From Amycolatopsis vancoresmycina (GTDB lineage Bacteria > Actinomycetota > Actinomycetes > Mycobacteriales > Pseudonocardiaceae): a stretch of 64,000 nucleotides of DNA. A program made the translations under genes and the position numbers. The DNA lies in NCBI RefSeq assembly GCF_000716785.1, contig NZ_JNYY01000001.1:434001-498000 (forward strand). Direction: 5' to 3'. Positions 7,535 to 15,748 of the stretch are shown one piece after another. The notes under the pieces were generated by a model. The model ran no database searches. It saw only the letters and a list, made by a program, of their open reading frames with translations, and was not told the origin of the DNA. Numbering within the stretch: position 1 is the stretch's first letter; every line of letters begins with the position of its first letter.

Positions 7535-8638
7535 ATGGACGACCTGAGCCGTATCGCCGTGCTCGCCGACGACGAAATCCTGCCCGAGCCGTCGAAGACG
7601 CTCACGGCGTTGCTGCGGTACCGGCCCGAACGCATCGTGGCGGTGATCGACCGGGCCACCGCGGGCCGGGACGCGGCCACCGTCGCCGGTTTCCCCGCCG
7701 AACTGGGAATCCCGGTGGTCGCGGACGTGCCCGCGGCGCTGGCCGGATTCCGGCCCGACGCCGTGCTGCTCGCCGACGAACCGGTGGGCGCGGGACTGCA
7801 GCCGTACTGGCGGGACCAGATCCGGCTCGCGCTCGAGGCCGGGGTGCACGTCGTCAACGGGATGCACTTCCTGATCTCGGCGGACCCGGACCTGGCCGCC
7901 GTCGCGCGGCGCACCGGCGCGGTGGTCCACGACCTGCGCAAGGCACCGGAGGACAAGTACTTCACGCCGTTCGACGCCGACGGGCGCCCGATCGTGCACC
8001 TGCGCGACCACCGCCCCGGCAGCCGCACGGTGCTGGCCGTGGGCACCGACTGCTCCAGCGGGAAGATGACGACGATGCTCGAGCTGGAGCGGGCGCTGCG
8101 GGCCGGCGGGACCGACGCCGCCTTCCTCGCCACCGGCCAGGTCGGGATGATGATCTCCGGCGGCGGGGTCGCCGTCGACGGCCTGCTGGCCGACTTCCTC
8201 AACAGCACGGTCGAGGACGCCGTCTTCCGCGCCACCGAGGAGCACGACGTCGTGCTGGTGGAAGGCCAGGGCGCGCTCAACCACCCCCGCTATTCGGGTG
8301 TGACGCTCGGGCTGCTGCACGGCACCCGGCCCGACGCCATGGTGCTGTGCCACGACCTGCGGCGCACCGCGCTCGGCCTGCTGCCCCAGGTCGCGCTGCC
8401 GTCGCTGCGGCGGGCGATCGAAATCAACGAAGAAGCGGCCCGGTGGGCCGAACCGGACCGCGCGCCGCGGGTGATCGGGCTGTCGGTGGTGACCGCCGGG
8501 CTCGGCGACGACGAGGCCAGGGCGGCGTTGCGGCGCCTGACCGGCGAAACCGGCCTGCCCGCCACGGACGTGCTGCGCTACGGCGCCGGCGAGCTGGTGC
8601 CGCCCGTGCGGGCCGGGCTGGTCGGCTCCGCGACCTGA
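7535..8638 (+). CDS. DUF1611 (DgcN-like) P-loop protein
   Basis: 367 residues. The N-terminal third is a Rossmann-like part (RIAVLADDEI). The C-terminal part has a Walker A-like loop GTDCSSGKMTT, then LATGQVGMMISGGGV and VLVEGQGALNHPRYSG, all typical of DUF1611. Related DgcN proteins are linked to D-glutamate metabolism, acting with a DgcA-type dipeptide epimerase. No epimerase of that type is seen here, so the substrate is open; modification or activation of an acidic (possibly D-) amino acid for the ligases nearby is an inference. The ATG follows GAGGAGACGGAAA. It lies between the MFS gene and the asparagine synthase. Confidence 0.75.
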   Translation: MDDLSRIAVLADDEILPEPSKTLTALLRYRPERIVAVIDRATAGRDAATVAGFPAELGIPVVADVPAALAGFRPDAVLLADEPVGAGLQPYWRDQIRLALEAGVHVVNGMHFLISADPDLAAVARRTGAVVHDLRKAPEDKYFTPFDADGRPIVHLRDHRPGSRTVLAVGTDCSSGKMTTMLELERALRAGGTDAAFLATGQVGMMISGGGVAVDGLLADFLNSTVEDAVFRATEEHDVVLVEGQGALNHPRYSGVTLGLLHGTRPDAMVLCHDLRRTALGLLPQVALPSLRRAIEINEEAARWAEPDRAPRVIGLSVVTAGLGDDEARAALRRLTGETGLPATDVLRYGAGELVPPVRAGLVGSAT

Positions 8639-8654
8639 CGACACAGGAGGGGAC

Positions 8655-10394
8655 ATGTGCGGTTTCAGCGGGGTGACCGGTCCGGCACCGCTGGCGGCGG
8701 CCGAAGGGACGTGGGTGCGTGACGCGACCCGGCTGCTCGCCCACCGCGGCCCGGACGACGAAGGCCACTACACCGGCGACGGCGTGGCGCTCGGCTTCCG
8801 CCGGCTGGCGATCGTCGACCCGTCGCCGGCCGGGCACCAGCCGATGGCCTCGGCGGACGGCCGCTACCGGATCGTCTTCAACGGCGAGATCTACAACGCC
8901 CCGGCGCTCGCCAGGGAGCTCGTCGACGCCGGGGTGACGCTCGATTCCGCGTGTGACACCGAAGTGCTGCTGGAGCTGTTCGCCGCGCACGGGCCGGCGT
9001 GCCTGGACCGGCTGCGCGGGATGTTCGCCTTCGCCGTCTGGGACACCCGGGACCGCACGCTGTTCGCCGCCCGGGATCCGTTCGGCATCAAGCCGTTCCT
9101 CTACCACCGGGACGGCTCGCTGCTGCGGTTCGCCTCGGAGAAGAAAGCGTTCTCCCGGCCGGGCGCGCACGGTCCCGTGGACACCGCCGCCGTCCGCCGG
9201 TACCTGACGCTGCAGTTCGTGCCCGGCCCCGAAACGCTGTCGCCCGCGATCCGCGTGCTGCCCCCGGGACACCACCTCACCTTCAGCGCGGACGACGGCC
9301 TGAAGGTGCGGCGGTACGCCAACCCGGCGCTGCGCCCGGAATCCCGGGCAACGCCGGACCGGGCGCGGCGCATCCGCGACGCGCTGGCGGACTCGGTGGC
9401 CGCGCACCTGCGCAGCGACGTCCCGCTGGGTTCGTTCCTGTCCGGCGGCGTCGACTCGGCCGCCGTGTGCGCGCTCGCGTCGGCCCACCGCAGCGACCTG
9501 CAGACGTTCACGGTGGGCTTCGGCCGGGACGGCTACAGCGAAATCGAGCACGCGCTCGCCACCGCGGACGCGCTCGGGCTGAAGGCGAACCCGTACGTCA
9601 TCGGCGCCGACGAGTTCGCCGCGCACCTGCCCGGCATCCTGGCGCAGTTCGACGAACCGTTCGCCGACGCCGCCGCGGTCGCGCTGTGGTTCCTGGCCAG
9701 GGAAGCCCGCAAACAGGTGAAGGTCGTGCTCTCCGGCGAAGGCGCCGACGAGCTGTTCGGCGGCTACCACGTCTACCGCGAGACGGGACCGGGTTATCTG
9801 GGGGCGGACCAGGTCTACGCGCCGGCGGAGCTGCCGTCGATCAGCCCGCTGACCGACGGCTCGGCCGAGGACCTGGCCGAGCCGCTGCGCCGGCGGGCGG
9901 CGGCCGCGGGCCTGGACCCGGTGGCGGTCCGCCAGTCGGTGGACCTCGGGCTCTGGCTGCCGGGTGACATCCTCACCAAGGCCGACCGGATGACGATGGC
10001 GCACGGCCTCGAACTGCGGGTGCCCTTCCTCGACCGGCGGGTACTGGCCGCGGCGGCGCCGCTGACGCCGGGCGAGAAGATCGGCCGGGACACGACGAAG
10101 GTCGCCCTGCGGGCCGCCGTCGCGGAGCTCGTCCCGCCCGCCGTCGCCGGCCGCGCCAAGCTCGGGTTCCCGGTGCCGATCCGGTTCTGGCTCCGCGACG
10201 AGCTGTACGACTTCGCGGAAACCGTGCTCGCCGAGGCGCAGATCGGGGCCTACGTGCACCGGGACGCGGCCCTGACCATGCTGCGCGACTACCGGCGTGG
10301 CGCGGACTTCGACTGGCGCCGGCTGTGGGTGCTGATCTGCTTCGCGCTGTGGCACCGGCACCACGTCGAGGGCGTCACCGGCCCGGTCCGCTGA
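8655..10394 (+). CDS. asnB: Asparagine synthase (glutamine-hydrolysing)-like amidotransferase
   Basis: 579 residues. Met-Cys at the start provides the class II glutaminase nucleophile Cys2 after processing, and the glutaminase domain shows LAHRGPDDEG and FNGEIYN. The synthetase domain has the PP-loop LSGGVDSAAV, LSGEGADELFGGY and KADRMTMAHGLELRVPFLDRR, so both half-reactions look intact: ammonia from glutamine, and adenylation of a carboxylate to give an amide. In a biosynthetic cluster it may make asparagine or amidate a pathway acid (as such enzymes do in other NRP pathways). It is the last gene of the operon starting at 3476 and overlaps the convergent 10375-10719 gene by 20 bp. Confidence 0.9.
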   Translation: MCGFSGVTGPAPLAAAEGTWVRDATRLLAHRGPDDEGHYTGDGVALGFRRLAIVDPSPAGHQPMASADGRYRIVFNGEIYNAPALARELVDAGVTLDSACDTEVLLELFAAHGPACLDRLRGMFAFAVWDTRDRTLFAARDPFGIKPFLYHRDGSLLRFASEKKAFSRPGAHGPVDTAAVRRYLTLQFVPGPETLSPAIRVLPPGHHLTFSADDGLKVRRYANPALRPESRATPDRARRIRDALADSVAAHLRSDVPLGSFLSGGVDSAAVCALASAHRSDLQTFTVGFGRDGYSEIEHALATADALGLKANPYVIGADEFAAHLPGILAQFDEPFADAAAVALWFLAREARKQVKVVLSGEGADELFGGYHVYRETGPGYLGADQVYAPAELPSISPLTDGSAEDLAEPLRRRAAAAGLDPVAVRQSVDLGLWLPGDILTKADRMTMAHGLELRVPFLDRRVLAAAAPLTPGEKIGRDTTKVALRAAVAELVPPAVAGRAKLGFPVPIRFWLRDELYDFAETVLAEAQIGAYVHRDAALTMLRDYRRGADFDWRRLWVLICFALWHRHHVEGVTGPVR

Positions 10395-10719
10395 CCGGCG
10401 CGGCCTCCAGCAGCAGCCGCGTGAAGAGCCGGCGCTGGCGGGTGATGTGCGCGGCGAGCGCTTCGCTCACCTCCGCGGCGGGGGCACCCGGTGGCAGTGT
10501 GGCCGTCCACTCCGACCACCAGGTGCCGCCCGCCGGGGCGTCCTCGCGGAAGATGGCGAAGAACTTCGCGACCTTCTCCGACCCGGCCGGGGTGATCCTG
10601 ATCCGGAACTCGGCTTCGGGGACGTCGACGAGCACGGTCCGGTCCGTGCACGTCACCCTCAGGTAGTCGGGCAGCCGCCTGCCGAGGGCGGCGAGGTCGG
10701 CGATGGCGGTGCAGTACAC
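10375..10719 (-). CDS. Conserved-looking small hypothetical protein
   Basis: 114 residues, soluble, no signal peptide or membrane segment. I do not recognise a family. The N-terminal two thirds look like an alpha/beta fold (YLRVTCTDRTVLVDVPEAEFRIRI), the C-terminus is helical and basic (HITRQRRLFTRLLLE). It starts 37 bp after the stop of the PGM1-like ligase on the same strand and so is probably its operon partner; its end overlaps the asparagine synthase gene. The codon pattern matches neighbours. A small accessory protein of the ligase is conceivable but unsupported. Confidence 0.6.
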   Translation of the reverse strand: MYCTAIADLAALGRRLPDYLRVTCTDRTVLVDVPEAEFRIRITPAGSEKVAKFFAIFREDAPAGGTWWSEWTATLPPGAPAAEVSEALAAHITRQRRLFTRLLLEAAPVSGPGR

Positions 10720-10756
10720 GGCGAACCTCCGGTTCGATGGTGGCGAACGCCCCGGG

Positions 10757-12064
10757 TCAGCCCGGGAACGCGGCCGTCAGTTCGTGTTCCAGCGCGCGGG
10801 CGGCTTCGGCGTCCTCGGCGACGAGGCACGCTTCGCCGCCGGTCCCGCCGGGATCGGTGCCGTAGACCGGGATCACGACGCCGGTCCGGGTCGCCGGGTC
10901 GTAGGCGAGCCCGCGCCGGGCGAGTTCGGCCAGCGCCTCGTCGAAGGCGGGAACGGCACAGGTGCGGCGTTCGACCAGGCAGCGGTCCTCGAGGTAGCGG
11001 CCGCCCACCACCCGCTGCCCGATCCGGAACAGGTGCGTCGAGCCGCCGAAGCGGGCGTTGAACTCGTTGAAGAGCAGACGGCCGTCCGGGGTCAGCATCG
11101 CGTCGATGTTGACCAGGCCGCGGTACCCCATCGCCCCCATGACTCCGGCGAGTTTTCCGAGCGCGGTCAGGAAGGGGTCGGCCGGCCCGCGGCGCGCCGC
11201 CGGGATGTCCACGCCGTCGATCACCGGTTTCATCCGGACCTCGCCGTAGCCGTAGACCTCGGCGCCGTCCTCGGTGATTTCGGCTTCACCCCACAGCGAC
11301 GCCGACTCCGGCACGTACTCCTCGAGCACCACCCGGCGGCGGTCGCCGTCGGTGTACCAGGGCCAGCGCTGCCGCACGTGCGTCACGAGCGCCTGGTGGC
11401 CGGTGAGCACGGTGCGGTGCCGGGTGCCGACGGCTTCGACGCCGTCGACCGGGGTGAGGACCTCGTTGCCCATCCCGGCGACGTGGACGTCCTTCTTCAC
11501 GATCGCCGGCCGGCCCGCGGCGAAGAGGTCCGCGAGGAACGCCACGGCGTCCTCGGGGCGGTCGGTCACGACGCCGTCCGGGACGGGCAGGCCGATCCCG
11601 GCCGCCACCGCGCGGAAGGCCACCTTGCTGTTGAGCAGCTCGTGCCCGCCCTGCTCCAGGAACCCGAAGCCGGGCGTGCCCTTGTCCAGCCCGAGCTGCC
11701 GGACCAGCCGGTTGACGTAGGCGTCGAAGTAGAACGCCTCGACGCGGTCGACACCGCGGTCGCGGACCACCTCGGCCAGCTCCGCGAGGAAGCCGGTACC
11801 GGCCAGGCGGTCCCGCGTCAGCACGGCGCCGAGGTGCCCCGGCGGCGGGATCACCACGTGCACCGCTTCGGCCGGGAAGCCGAGCAGTCCGGTGACGTAG
11901 GACAGGAACCGGGCGTCGGGCGCGGTGGGCAGCAGCACGACGTCGCCGGGGCGGGCGCTCCACAGCATCCGCTGCCCCTGGCTGCCGATGTGCGTGCGCT
12001 CGTGCTCGGCCAGGTTCGCCAGTTCGGCTTCGTGGGACCAGTTGCCGACGAGGAGTTTCGACAC
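10757..12064 (-). CDS. PGM1-like ATP-grasp peptide ligase, copy 1
   Basis: About 435 residues. The N-terminus matches the pre-ATP-grasp region of PGM1-related ligases (KLLVGNWSHEAEL, GSQGQRMLW). The central ATP-grasp has AIVKKDV, VVLEEYVPE and the metal-site segment LLFNEFNARFGGSTH; a PGM1 C-terminal-like domain ends with GGEACLVAED. PGM1 itself joins a non-proteinogenic amino acid to peptides in pheganomycin biosynthesis. I chose GTG at 12064 because GGAGG precedes it. It is transcribed divergently from a paralogue at 12235, with operator half-sites for each direction between them. Expected reaction: ATP-dependent amide bond formation through an acyl-phosphate. Confidence 0.85.
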   Translation of the reverse strand: MSKLLVGNWSHEAELANLAEHERTHIGSQGQRMLWSARPGDVVLLPTAPDARFLSYVTGLLGFPAEAVHVVIPPPGHLGAVLTRDRLAGTGFLAELAEVVRDRGVDRVEAFYFDAYVNRLVRQLGLDKGTPGFGFLEQGGHELLNSKVAFRAVAAGIGLPVPDGVVTDRPEDAVAFLADLFAAGRPAIVKKDVHVAGMGNEVLTPVDGVEAVGTRHRTVLTGHQALVTHVRQRWPWYTDGDRRRVVLEEYVPESASLWGEAEITEDGAEVYGYGEVRMKPVIDGVDIPAARRGPADPFLTALGKLAGVMGAMGYRGLVNIDAMLTPDGRLLFNEFNARFGGSTHLFRIGQRVVGGRYLEDRCLVERRTCAVPAFDEALAELARRGLAYDPATRTGVVIPVYGTDPGGTGGEACLVAEDAEAARALEHELTAAFPG

Positions 12065-12103
12065 GGCTTGCCTCCGGTGCGGCTCGGGGGTGCGGGCTCC
12101 AGA

Positions 12104-12129
12104 TTGCCCCGTTGGCAACACGATGGCAA
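12104..12129 (-). promoter_or_regulatory. Cluster operator array B1 facing the copy 1 ligase
   Basis: Read on the minus strand, TTGCCA (12129-12124) is followed 11 bp later by TTGCCA (12118-12113); a further partial copy, GGGCAA (complement of TTGCCC at 12104), lies next to it. It sits 40-65 bp upstream of the GTG at 12064, a suitable promoter position. Same element as arrays A and B2. Confidence 0.6.
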
Positions 12130-12158
12130 GTTTCCGGACCGGCGTTCGCGGTCGCCAA

Positions 12159-12184
12159 TTGCCAATGCTGGCAACCTGTGGCAG
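12159..12184 (+). promoter_or_regulatory. Cluster operator array B2 facing the copy 2 ligase
   Basis: TTGCCA (12159), TGGCAA (12169) and TGGCAG (12179) are spaced 10 and 10 bp. TTGCCA-ATGC-TGGCAA is a perfect inverted repeat with a 4-nt spacer. If TTGCCA serves as the -35 box, CAGGGT at 12182 lies at a 17-bp spacing as -10. The stretch GGCAACCTGTG is shared with array E2 (34101-34126), and GGCAACCTG also with array D. Confidence 0.68.
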
Positions 12185-12234
12185 GGTCGATCAGCGCGAC
12201 GGTTTCGGCTGCACGGCAAATCAGGGGGTCGTCC

Positions 12235-13554
12235 ATGGCCAGGCTCGTGATCGGCAACTGGGGCAACGAAGCGGAACTGGCGAACATCCCGGCGGACGCC
12301 CTGCGGCACGCCGGCAGCCAGGGACAGCGCATGATCTGGGGCGCGGAACCCGGCGACGTCCTGGTGCTCGCCGTCGAGCCCGATCCGGACTTCCTGGCCT
12401 ACGCCACGGCGCTCGCCGGGCTCGAGGAGGACGCGCTGGAGATCGTCGTGCCCCCGCCCGGCCGCGGCGGCGAGGTGCTGACCCGCGACCGGTTCGAAGA
12501 CGAAGGCTTCGTCGAGCGGCTGCGCGGGATCGTCCGCGACCGCGGCATCGACCGGGCCGAGCCGTTCTACCTCGACGGCTACGTCAACCGGCTGATCCGG
12601 CAGCTCGGGCTGGACAAGGGCACGCCCGGCTTCGGGTTCATGGACCAGGGCGGCAACGAGCTGCTCAACAGCAAGGTCACCTTCCGCGCGATCGCGGCCG
12701 GGACGAGCCTGCCGATTCCCGAGGGGATCGTCACCGAAACCCCGGCCGAGGCGGTGGACTTCGTCTGGGACCTGCTCCGCACCGGCCGGGCGGCCATCGC
12801 CAAGCAGGACGTGAGCAGCGGCGGCCTGGGCAACGAGGTGCTGAGCACGGGGGACGGCGTCGAGGCGATCGGCGCGGCCCACCACGCACTCGTCGCCGAC
12901 CGCGCCGCCGTCGCCGAGCACCTGACCCGGCGCTGGCCGTGGTACACCGGCGGGCAGCGCCGCCGCGCGGTGTTCGAGGAGTACGCGGCCGGTTCGGTGC
13001 CGATCTGGGGCGAAGCGGCGATCACCGAGGAGTCCGTGCGGATCTTCGGGTACGGCCGGATCCGGATGAACCCGGTGTGCGACGGCGTGATCATCCCGGT
13101 GCCGCCGCCCGACTCCGGCACCGAGGCGTTCGGCGCGTTCCTGGTGCACCTGGAGGCGCTGGCCGGGACGATGCGCGCGATGGGGTACCGCGGCCTGGTC
13201 AACGTCGACGCCATCCTGACCCCGGACGGCCGGGTCCTGTTCAACGAGTTCAACGGCCGGTACGGCGGATCGACGCACCTGTTCGCGATCGGCGAGCGGG
13301 TGGTGGGCCGGGACTACCTGGCCGACCGCTGCCTGGTCGAGCAACGCGAATGCGCGTTCCCCGCCTTCGCCGTCGCCCGCCGCGAACTGGCCGCCGCCGG
13401 GCTGGCCTACGACCCCGAGACGCGCACCGGGGTGATCGTCCCGGTTCACGGCACCCGCTCCGACGGCACGGGCGGCGAAGCGTGCCTGGTCGGCCGGGAC
13501 CTCGCCGAGGCCGAGCGGATGGAGCAGGCCGTTGCCGAGCTCTTCCCGCGCTGA
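12235..13554 (+). CDS. PGM1-like ATP-grasp peptide ligase, copy 2
   Basis: 439 residues, paralogous to the divergent copy at 10757-12064 along its whole length: RLVIGNWGNEAEL, GSQGQRMIW, LDKGTPGFGF, HLFAIGERVVG. ATP-grasp elements AIAKQDV, VFEEYAAGS and VLFNEFNGRYGGSTH are intact, and the C-terminal GTGGEACLVG domain is present. ATG at 12235 follows AGGGGG. Two copies suggest two successive ligations or two different amine acceptors. The next gene (MFS) starts 23 bp inside its 3' end, so the two are coupled. Acts in the cytosol before export. Confidence 0.87.
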   Translation: MARLVIGNWGNEAELANIPADALRHAGSQGQRMIWGAEPGDVLVLAVEPDPDFLAYATALAGLEEDALEIVVPPPGRGGEVLTRDRFEDEGFVERLRGIVRDRGIDRAEPFYLDGYVNRLIRQLGLDKGTPGFGFMDQGGNELLNSKVTFRAIAAGTSLPIPEGIVTETPAEAVDFVWDLLRTGRAAIAKQDVSSGGLGNEVLSTGDGVEAIGAAHHALVADRAAVAEHLTRRWPWYTGGQRRRAVFEEYAAGSVPIWGEAAITEESVRIFGYGRIRMNPVCDGVIIPVPPPDSGTEAFGAFLVHLEALAGTMRAMGYRGLVNVDAILTPDGRVLFNEFNGRYGGSTHLFAIGERVVGRDYLADRCLVEQRECAFPAFAVARRELAAAGLAYDPETRTGVIVPVHGTRSDGTGGEACLVGRDLAEAERMEQAVAELFPR

Positions 13555-14758
13555 GCGCCGCCCCGGGACGAGCCCGACCGGCTACCGGAGCATCGCGACC
13601 GCGCCGGTGCTCGTCTGGGCCGCCACCGCCGTGGCCGCCCGGCTGCCGATCGCGATGGCCCCGCTGGCGCTGGTGTTCCTGGCCCGCGGGCTGCCCGGCG
13701 GCTACGCCTTCGGGGCCACGCTGGCCGCGATCTGGGTGCTGGCCGAGGTGATCGGCGCGCCCGTGCTCGGGTTGTGGCTGCGGGCCGAGCGGACGAAGGC
13801 GCACCTGCTGCTCGCCTTCGGCGTCGCCGCCGGTTGCTACCTGGGGCTGGCCTTCGGCCCGGCGCTGCCGACGTCCGTCGTCGTGGCCCTCACCTTCGTC
13901 GCGGGCTTCGCGCCCGCCGCGTCGCCCGGCGGGCTGCGGGCCCTGCTGACCCGGCTGGTGCCCGAGGACGACGTCGCGAAGGTGCTCAGCGCCGAGGTGA
14001 TGCTCAACGGCCTGATCTGGGCGGGCGCGCCGGCGGTGGTGGCGTTCCTCGCCGTCGGCGCCGGGCCGGGTGCGCCGATGGCGGTCGCCGGGGCGCTGAA
14101 CCTGCTGGCGTTCGGCCTGGTCGTCTTCCGGCTGCCGGAGAGCGTCCCGGACGACACCGGCCCGGCGGTGCGCGTGACGGCGAAGACGCTCGCCGCGCCG
14201 TGGCCGGTCTACCTCACCGCCGCCGCGTCGATGGCCATGGTGTCCACGATCGAACTCGTCCTGCCCGCCTTGATCGAGTCGCGCGGCCTGAGCGTCGCCA
14301 CGGTCGGCCCGCTGCTGGTCGTGTTCTGGGTGAGCAGCGTGGCCGGCGGGGTCGTCTACGGCAGGCGGCGGTGGCCCGGCAGCGCGTCCCGGCAGAGCCT
14401 GGTGTGCCTGGTGGTCACCACGGCCGCGCTCAGCGCGGTGGCGGTCCTGCCCGGCGTCGCCGGCATCGGCGCCACTCTCGCGCTCGGCGGGCTGTTCCAG
14501 GCCGCGGTGCTGGTGACGCGGAACCTGTCGCTGCGGGAACGGCTGCCCGCGGCCGCCCACGCCGCCGGCTACTCGATCATGTACGCGGCCACCGGCATCG
14601 GCTACAGCGTGGTCGCCGCCGCGTCGGCGCTCGCGCTGCGCACCCTCTCGCCCGCGGTGGCGATCGGCTGCGGTGGCGCGATCACCGCGGTCATCGTCGC
14701 GGTCAGCGCCGTCGCCGAACGACGGCCGGCCCGCTTGCCAACCGGTCCGGAAGCGTGA
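13532..14758 (+). CDS. MFS transporter
   Basis: About 408 residues with 10-12 hydrophobic helices (for example WAATAVAARLPIAMAPLALVF). The proposed TTG start at 13532 lies inside the ligase gene, with GGAGC about 7 nt upstream; I see no better start downstream before the first membrane segment. The close overlap with the PGM1-like ligase suggests it moves that ligase's product. Its 3' end carries another TTGCCAA (14735-14741), part of or next to operator array C. Confidence 0.82.
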   Translation: MPSSSRAERRPGTSPTGYRSIATAPVLVWAATAVAARLPIAMAPLALVFLARGLPGGYAFGATLAAIWVLAEVIGAPVLGLWLRAERTKAHLLLAFGVAAGCYLGLAFGPALPTSVVVALTFVAGFAPAASPGGLRALLTRLVPEDDVAKVLSAEVMLNGLIWAGAPAVVAFLAVGAGPGAPMAVAGALNLLAFGLVVFRLPESVPDDTGPAVRVTAKTLAAPWPVYLTAAASMAMVSTIELVLPALIESRGLSVATVGPLLVVFWVSSVAGGVVYGRRRWPGSASRQSLVCLVVTTAALSAVAVLPGVAGIGATLALGGLFQAAVLVTRNLSLRERLPAAAHAAGYSIMYAATGIGYSVVAAASALALRTLSPAVAIGCGGAITAVIVAVSAVAERRPARLPTGPEA

Positions 14759-14766
14759 CAAACTGA

Positions 14767-14793
14767 TGGCACAATCCTGGCAATAAGTTGCCA
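14767..14793 (+). promoter_or_regulatory. Cluster operator array C
   Basis: TGGCA (14767), TGGCAA (14778) and TTGCCA (14788) are spaced 11 and 10 bp; TGGCAA-TAAG-TTGCCA is an inverted repeat with a 4-nt spacer. One more TTGCCA lies at 14735 inside the end of the MFS gene, with CAAACT 18 bp further, so the promoter could start there. The array precedes the ATP-grasp gene at 14825 and the six-gene operon to 20428. Confidence 0.6.
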
Positions 14794-14824
14794 ACTGTGC
14801 GTTACCTGGTCAAGGGGGCAGCCG

Positions 14825-15748
14825 ATGCGCATCGGAATCGTGGCGTGGGATCACGAGGATCCCGACTCTCCCGAGCTCGCCAGGACCGGGCGGGACCTCG
14901 GGCACGACACGAGCGTGTTCTTCCTCGGCGACGTGTCCTGCGACCTCACCGCCGGCGCCGTCGGAACGACGATCGGCGGCGAACCGGCCACCGCGTTCGA
15001 CCTGATCATCTCGCGGGCACAGATCCGGTACGAGCAGGCCCAGTCCGACCACGAGCGCTACGGGCTGCTGTGCCAGGTGCCGGGGGTGACCGTGCTCGAC
15101 CCCGCCGACGTCTACCTCAACGCCGAGAGCAAGCTGCTGGCGTTGCAGCGGCTCGGCGCCGCCGGGCTGCCCATCGCGCCGACGCGGTGCTGCCGGAACC
15201 CGGCCGACGTCGCCGCCGCGCTGGCCGACTGGGGTGAGGTCGTGGTCAAGCCGTCGTTCGGCCTCGGCGGCGCGGACGTGGAGCGCGTGCGGAACCTCGG
15301 CCACGACAGCGCGCTGGTCGAGGGCCTGCTGAAAAAGTACGAACGGCTGGTCTGCCAGCCGTACTACCCGCACCCCGACGGCGATCTGCGGGTGACGGTC
15401 GTCGGCGACGAGGCCCCGCTGAACATGCGGCGGGTGCCCCGGTCGACGGGCTGGAAGAGCAACGCCAAGCAGGGCGCCACCGTGCACATGGTCACGCCAC
15501 CCCCGGAGCTGGTCGAGGTCAGCACCCGCGCGGCCCGCGTCATGGGGGTCACCATGGCGGGACTGGACTTCCTGCCGACCCCCGACGGCCACAAGATCAT
15601 CGAGTTCAACAACTGCCCCGGCTGGTACCCGGCCCCGGAAGACCACCGGCGCCACCTCACCGAGCGGGTCATCGAGATCATGGTGGGGATCCACGAAGCC
15701 GGCCACCGCGTCAACGGCCGCGCTCCCGAGCCCCGGCCGGTCGGGTGA
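14825..15748 (+). CDS. RimK-like ATP-grasp ligase
   Basis: 307 residues, the size of RimK/LysX-type ligases. Visible are the N-terminal pre-ATP-grasp domain (RIGIVAWDHED), the ATP-binding VVVKPSFGLGGADVERV, QPYYPHPDGDLRVTVVG, and the metal-binding IIEFNNCPGWY, where RimK has an E-x-N arrangement. It should join an amino acid to a free carboxylate (classically glutamate to a C-terminus) via an acyl-phosphate. ATG at 14825 follows GGGGGCAGCC. First gene of an operon; the next gene overlaps by GTGA. It is a different subfamily from the PGM1-like and BacD-like ligases nearby. Confidence 0.85.
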   Translation: MRIGIVAWDHEDPDSPELARTGRDLGHDTSVFFLGDVSCDLTAGAVGTTIGGEPATAFDLIISRAQIRYEQAQSDHERYGLLCQVPGVTVLDPADVYLNAESKLLALQRLGAAGLPIAPTRCCRNPADVAAALADWGEVVVKPSFGLGGADVERVRNLGHDSALVEGLLKKYERLVCQPYYPHPDGDLRVTVVGDEAPLNMRRVPRSTGWKSNAKQGATVHMVTPPPELVEVSTRAARVMGVTMAGLDFLPTPDGHKIIEFNNCPGWYPAPEDHRRHLTERVIEIMVGIHEAGHRVNGRAPEPRPVG

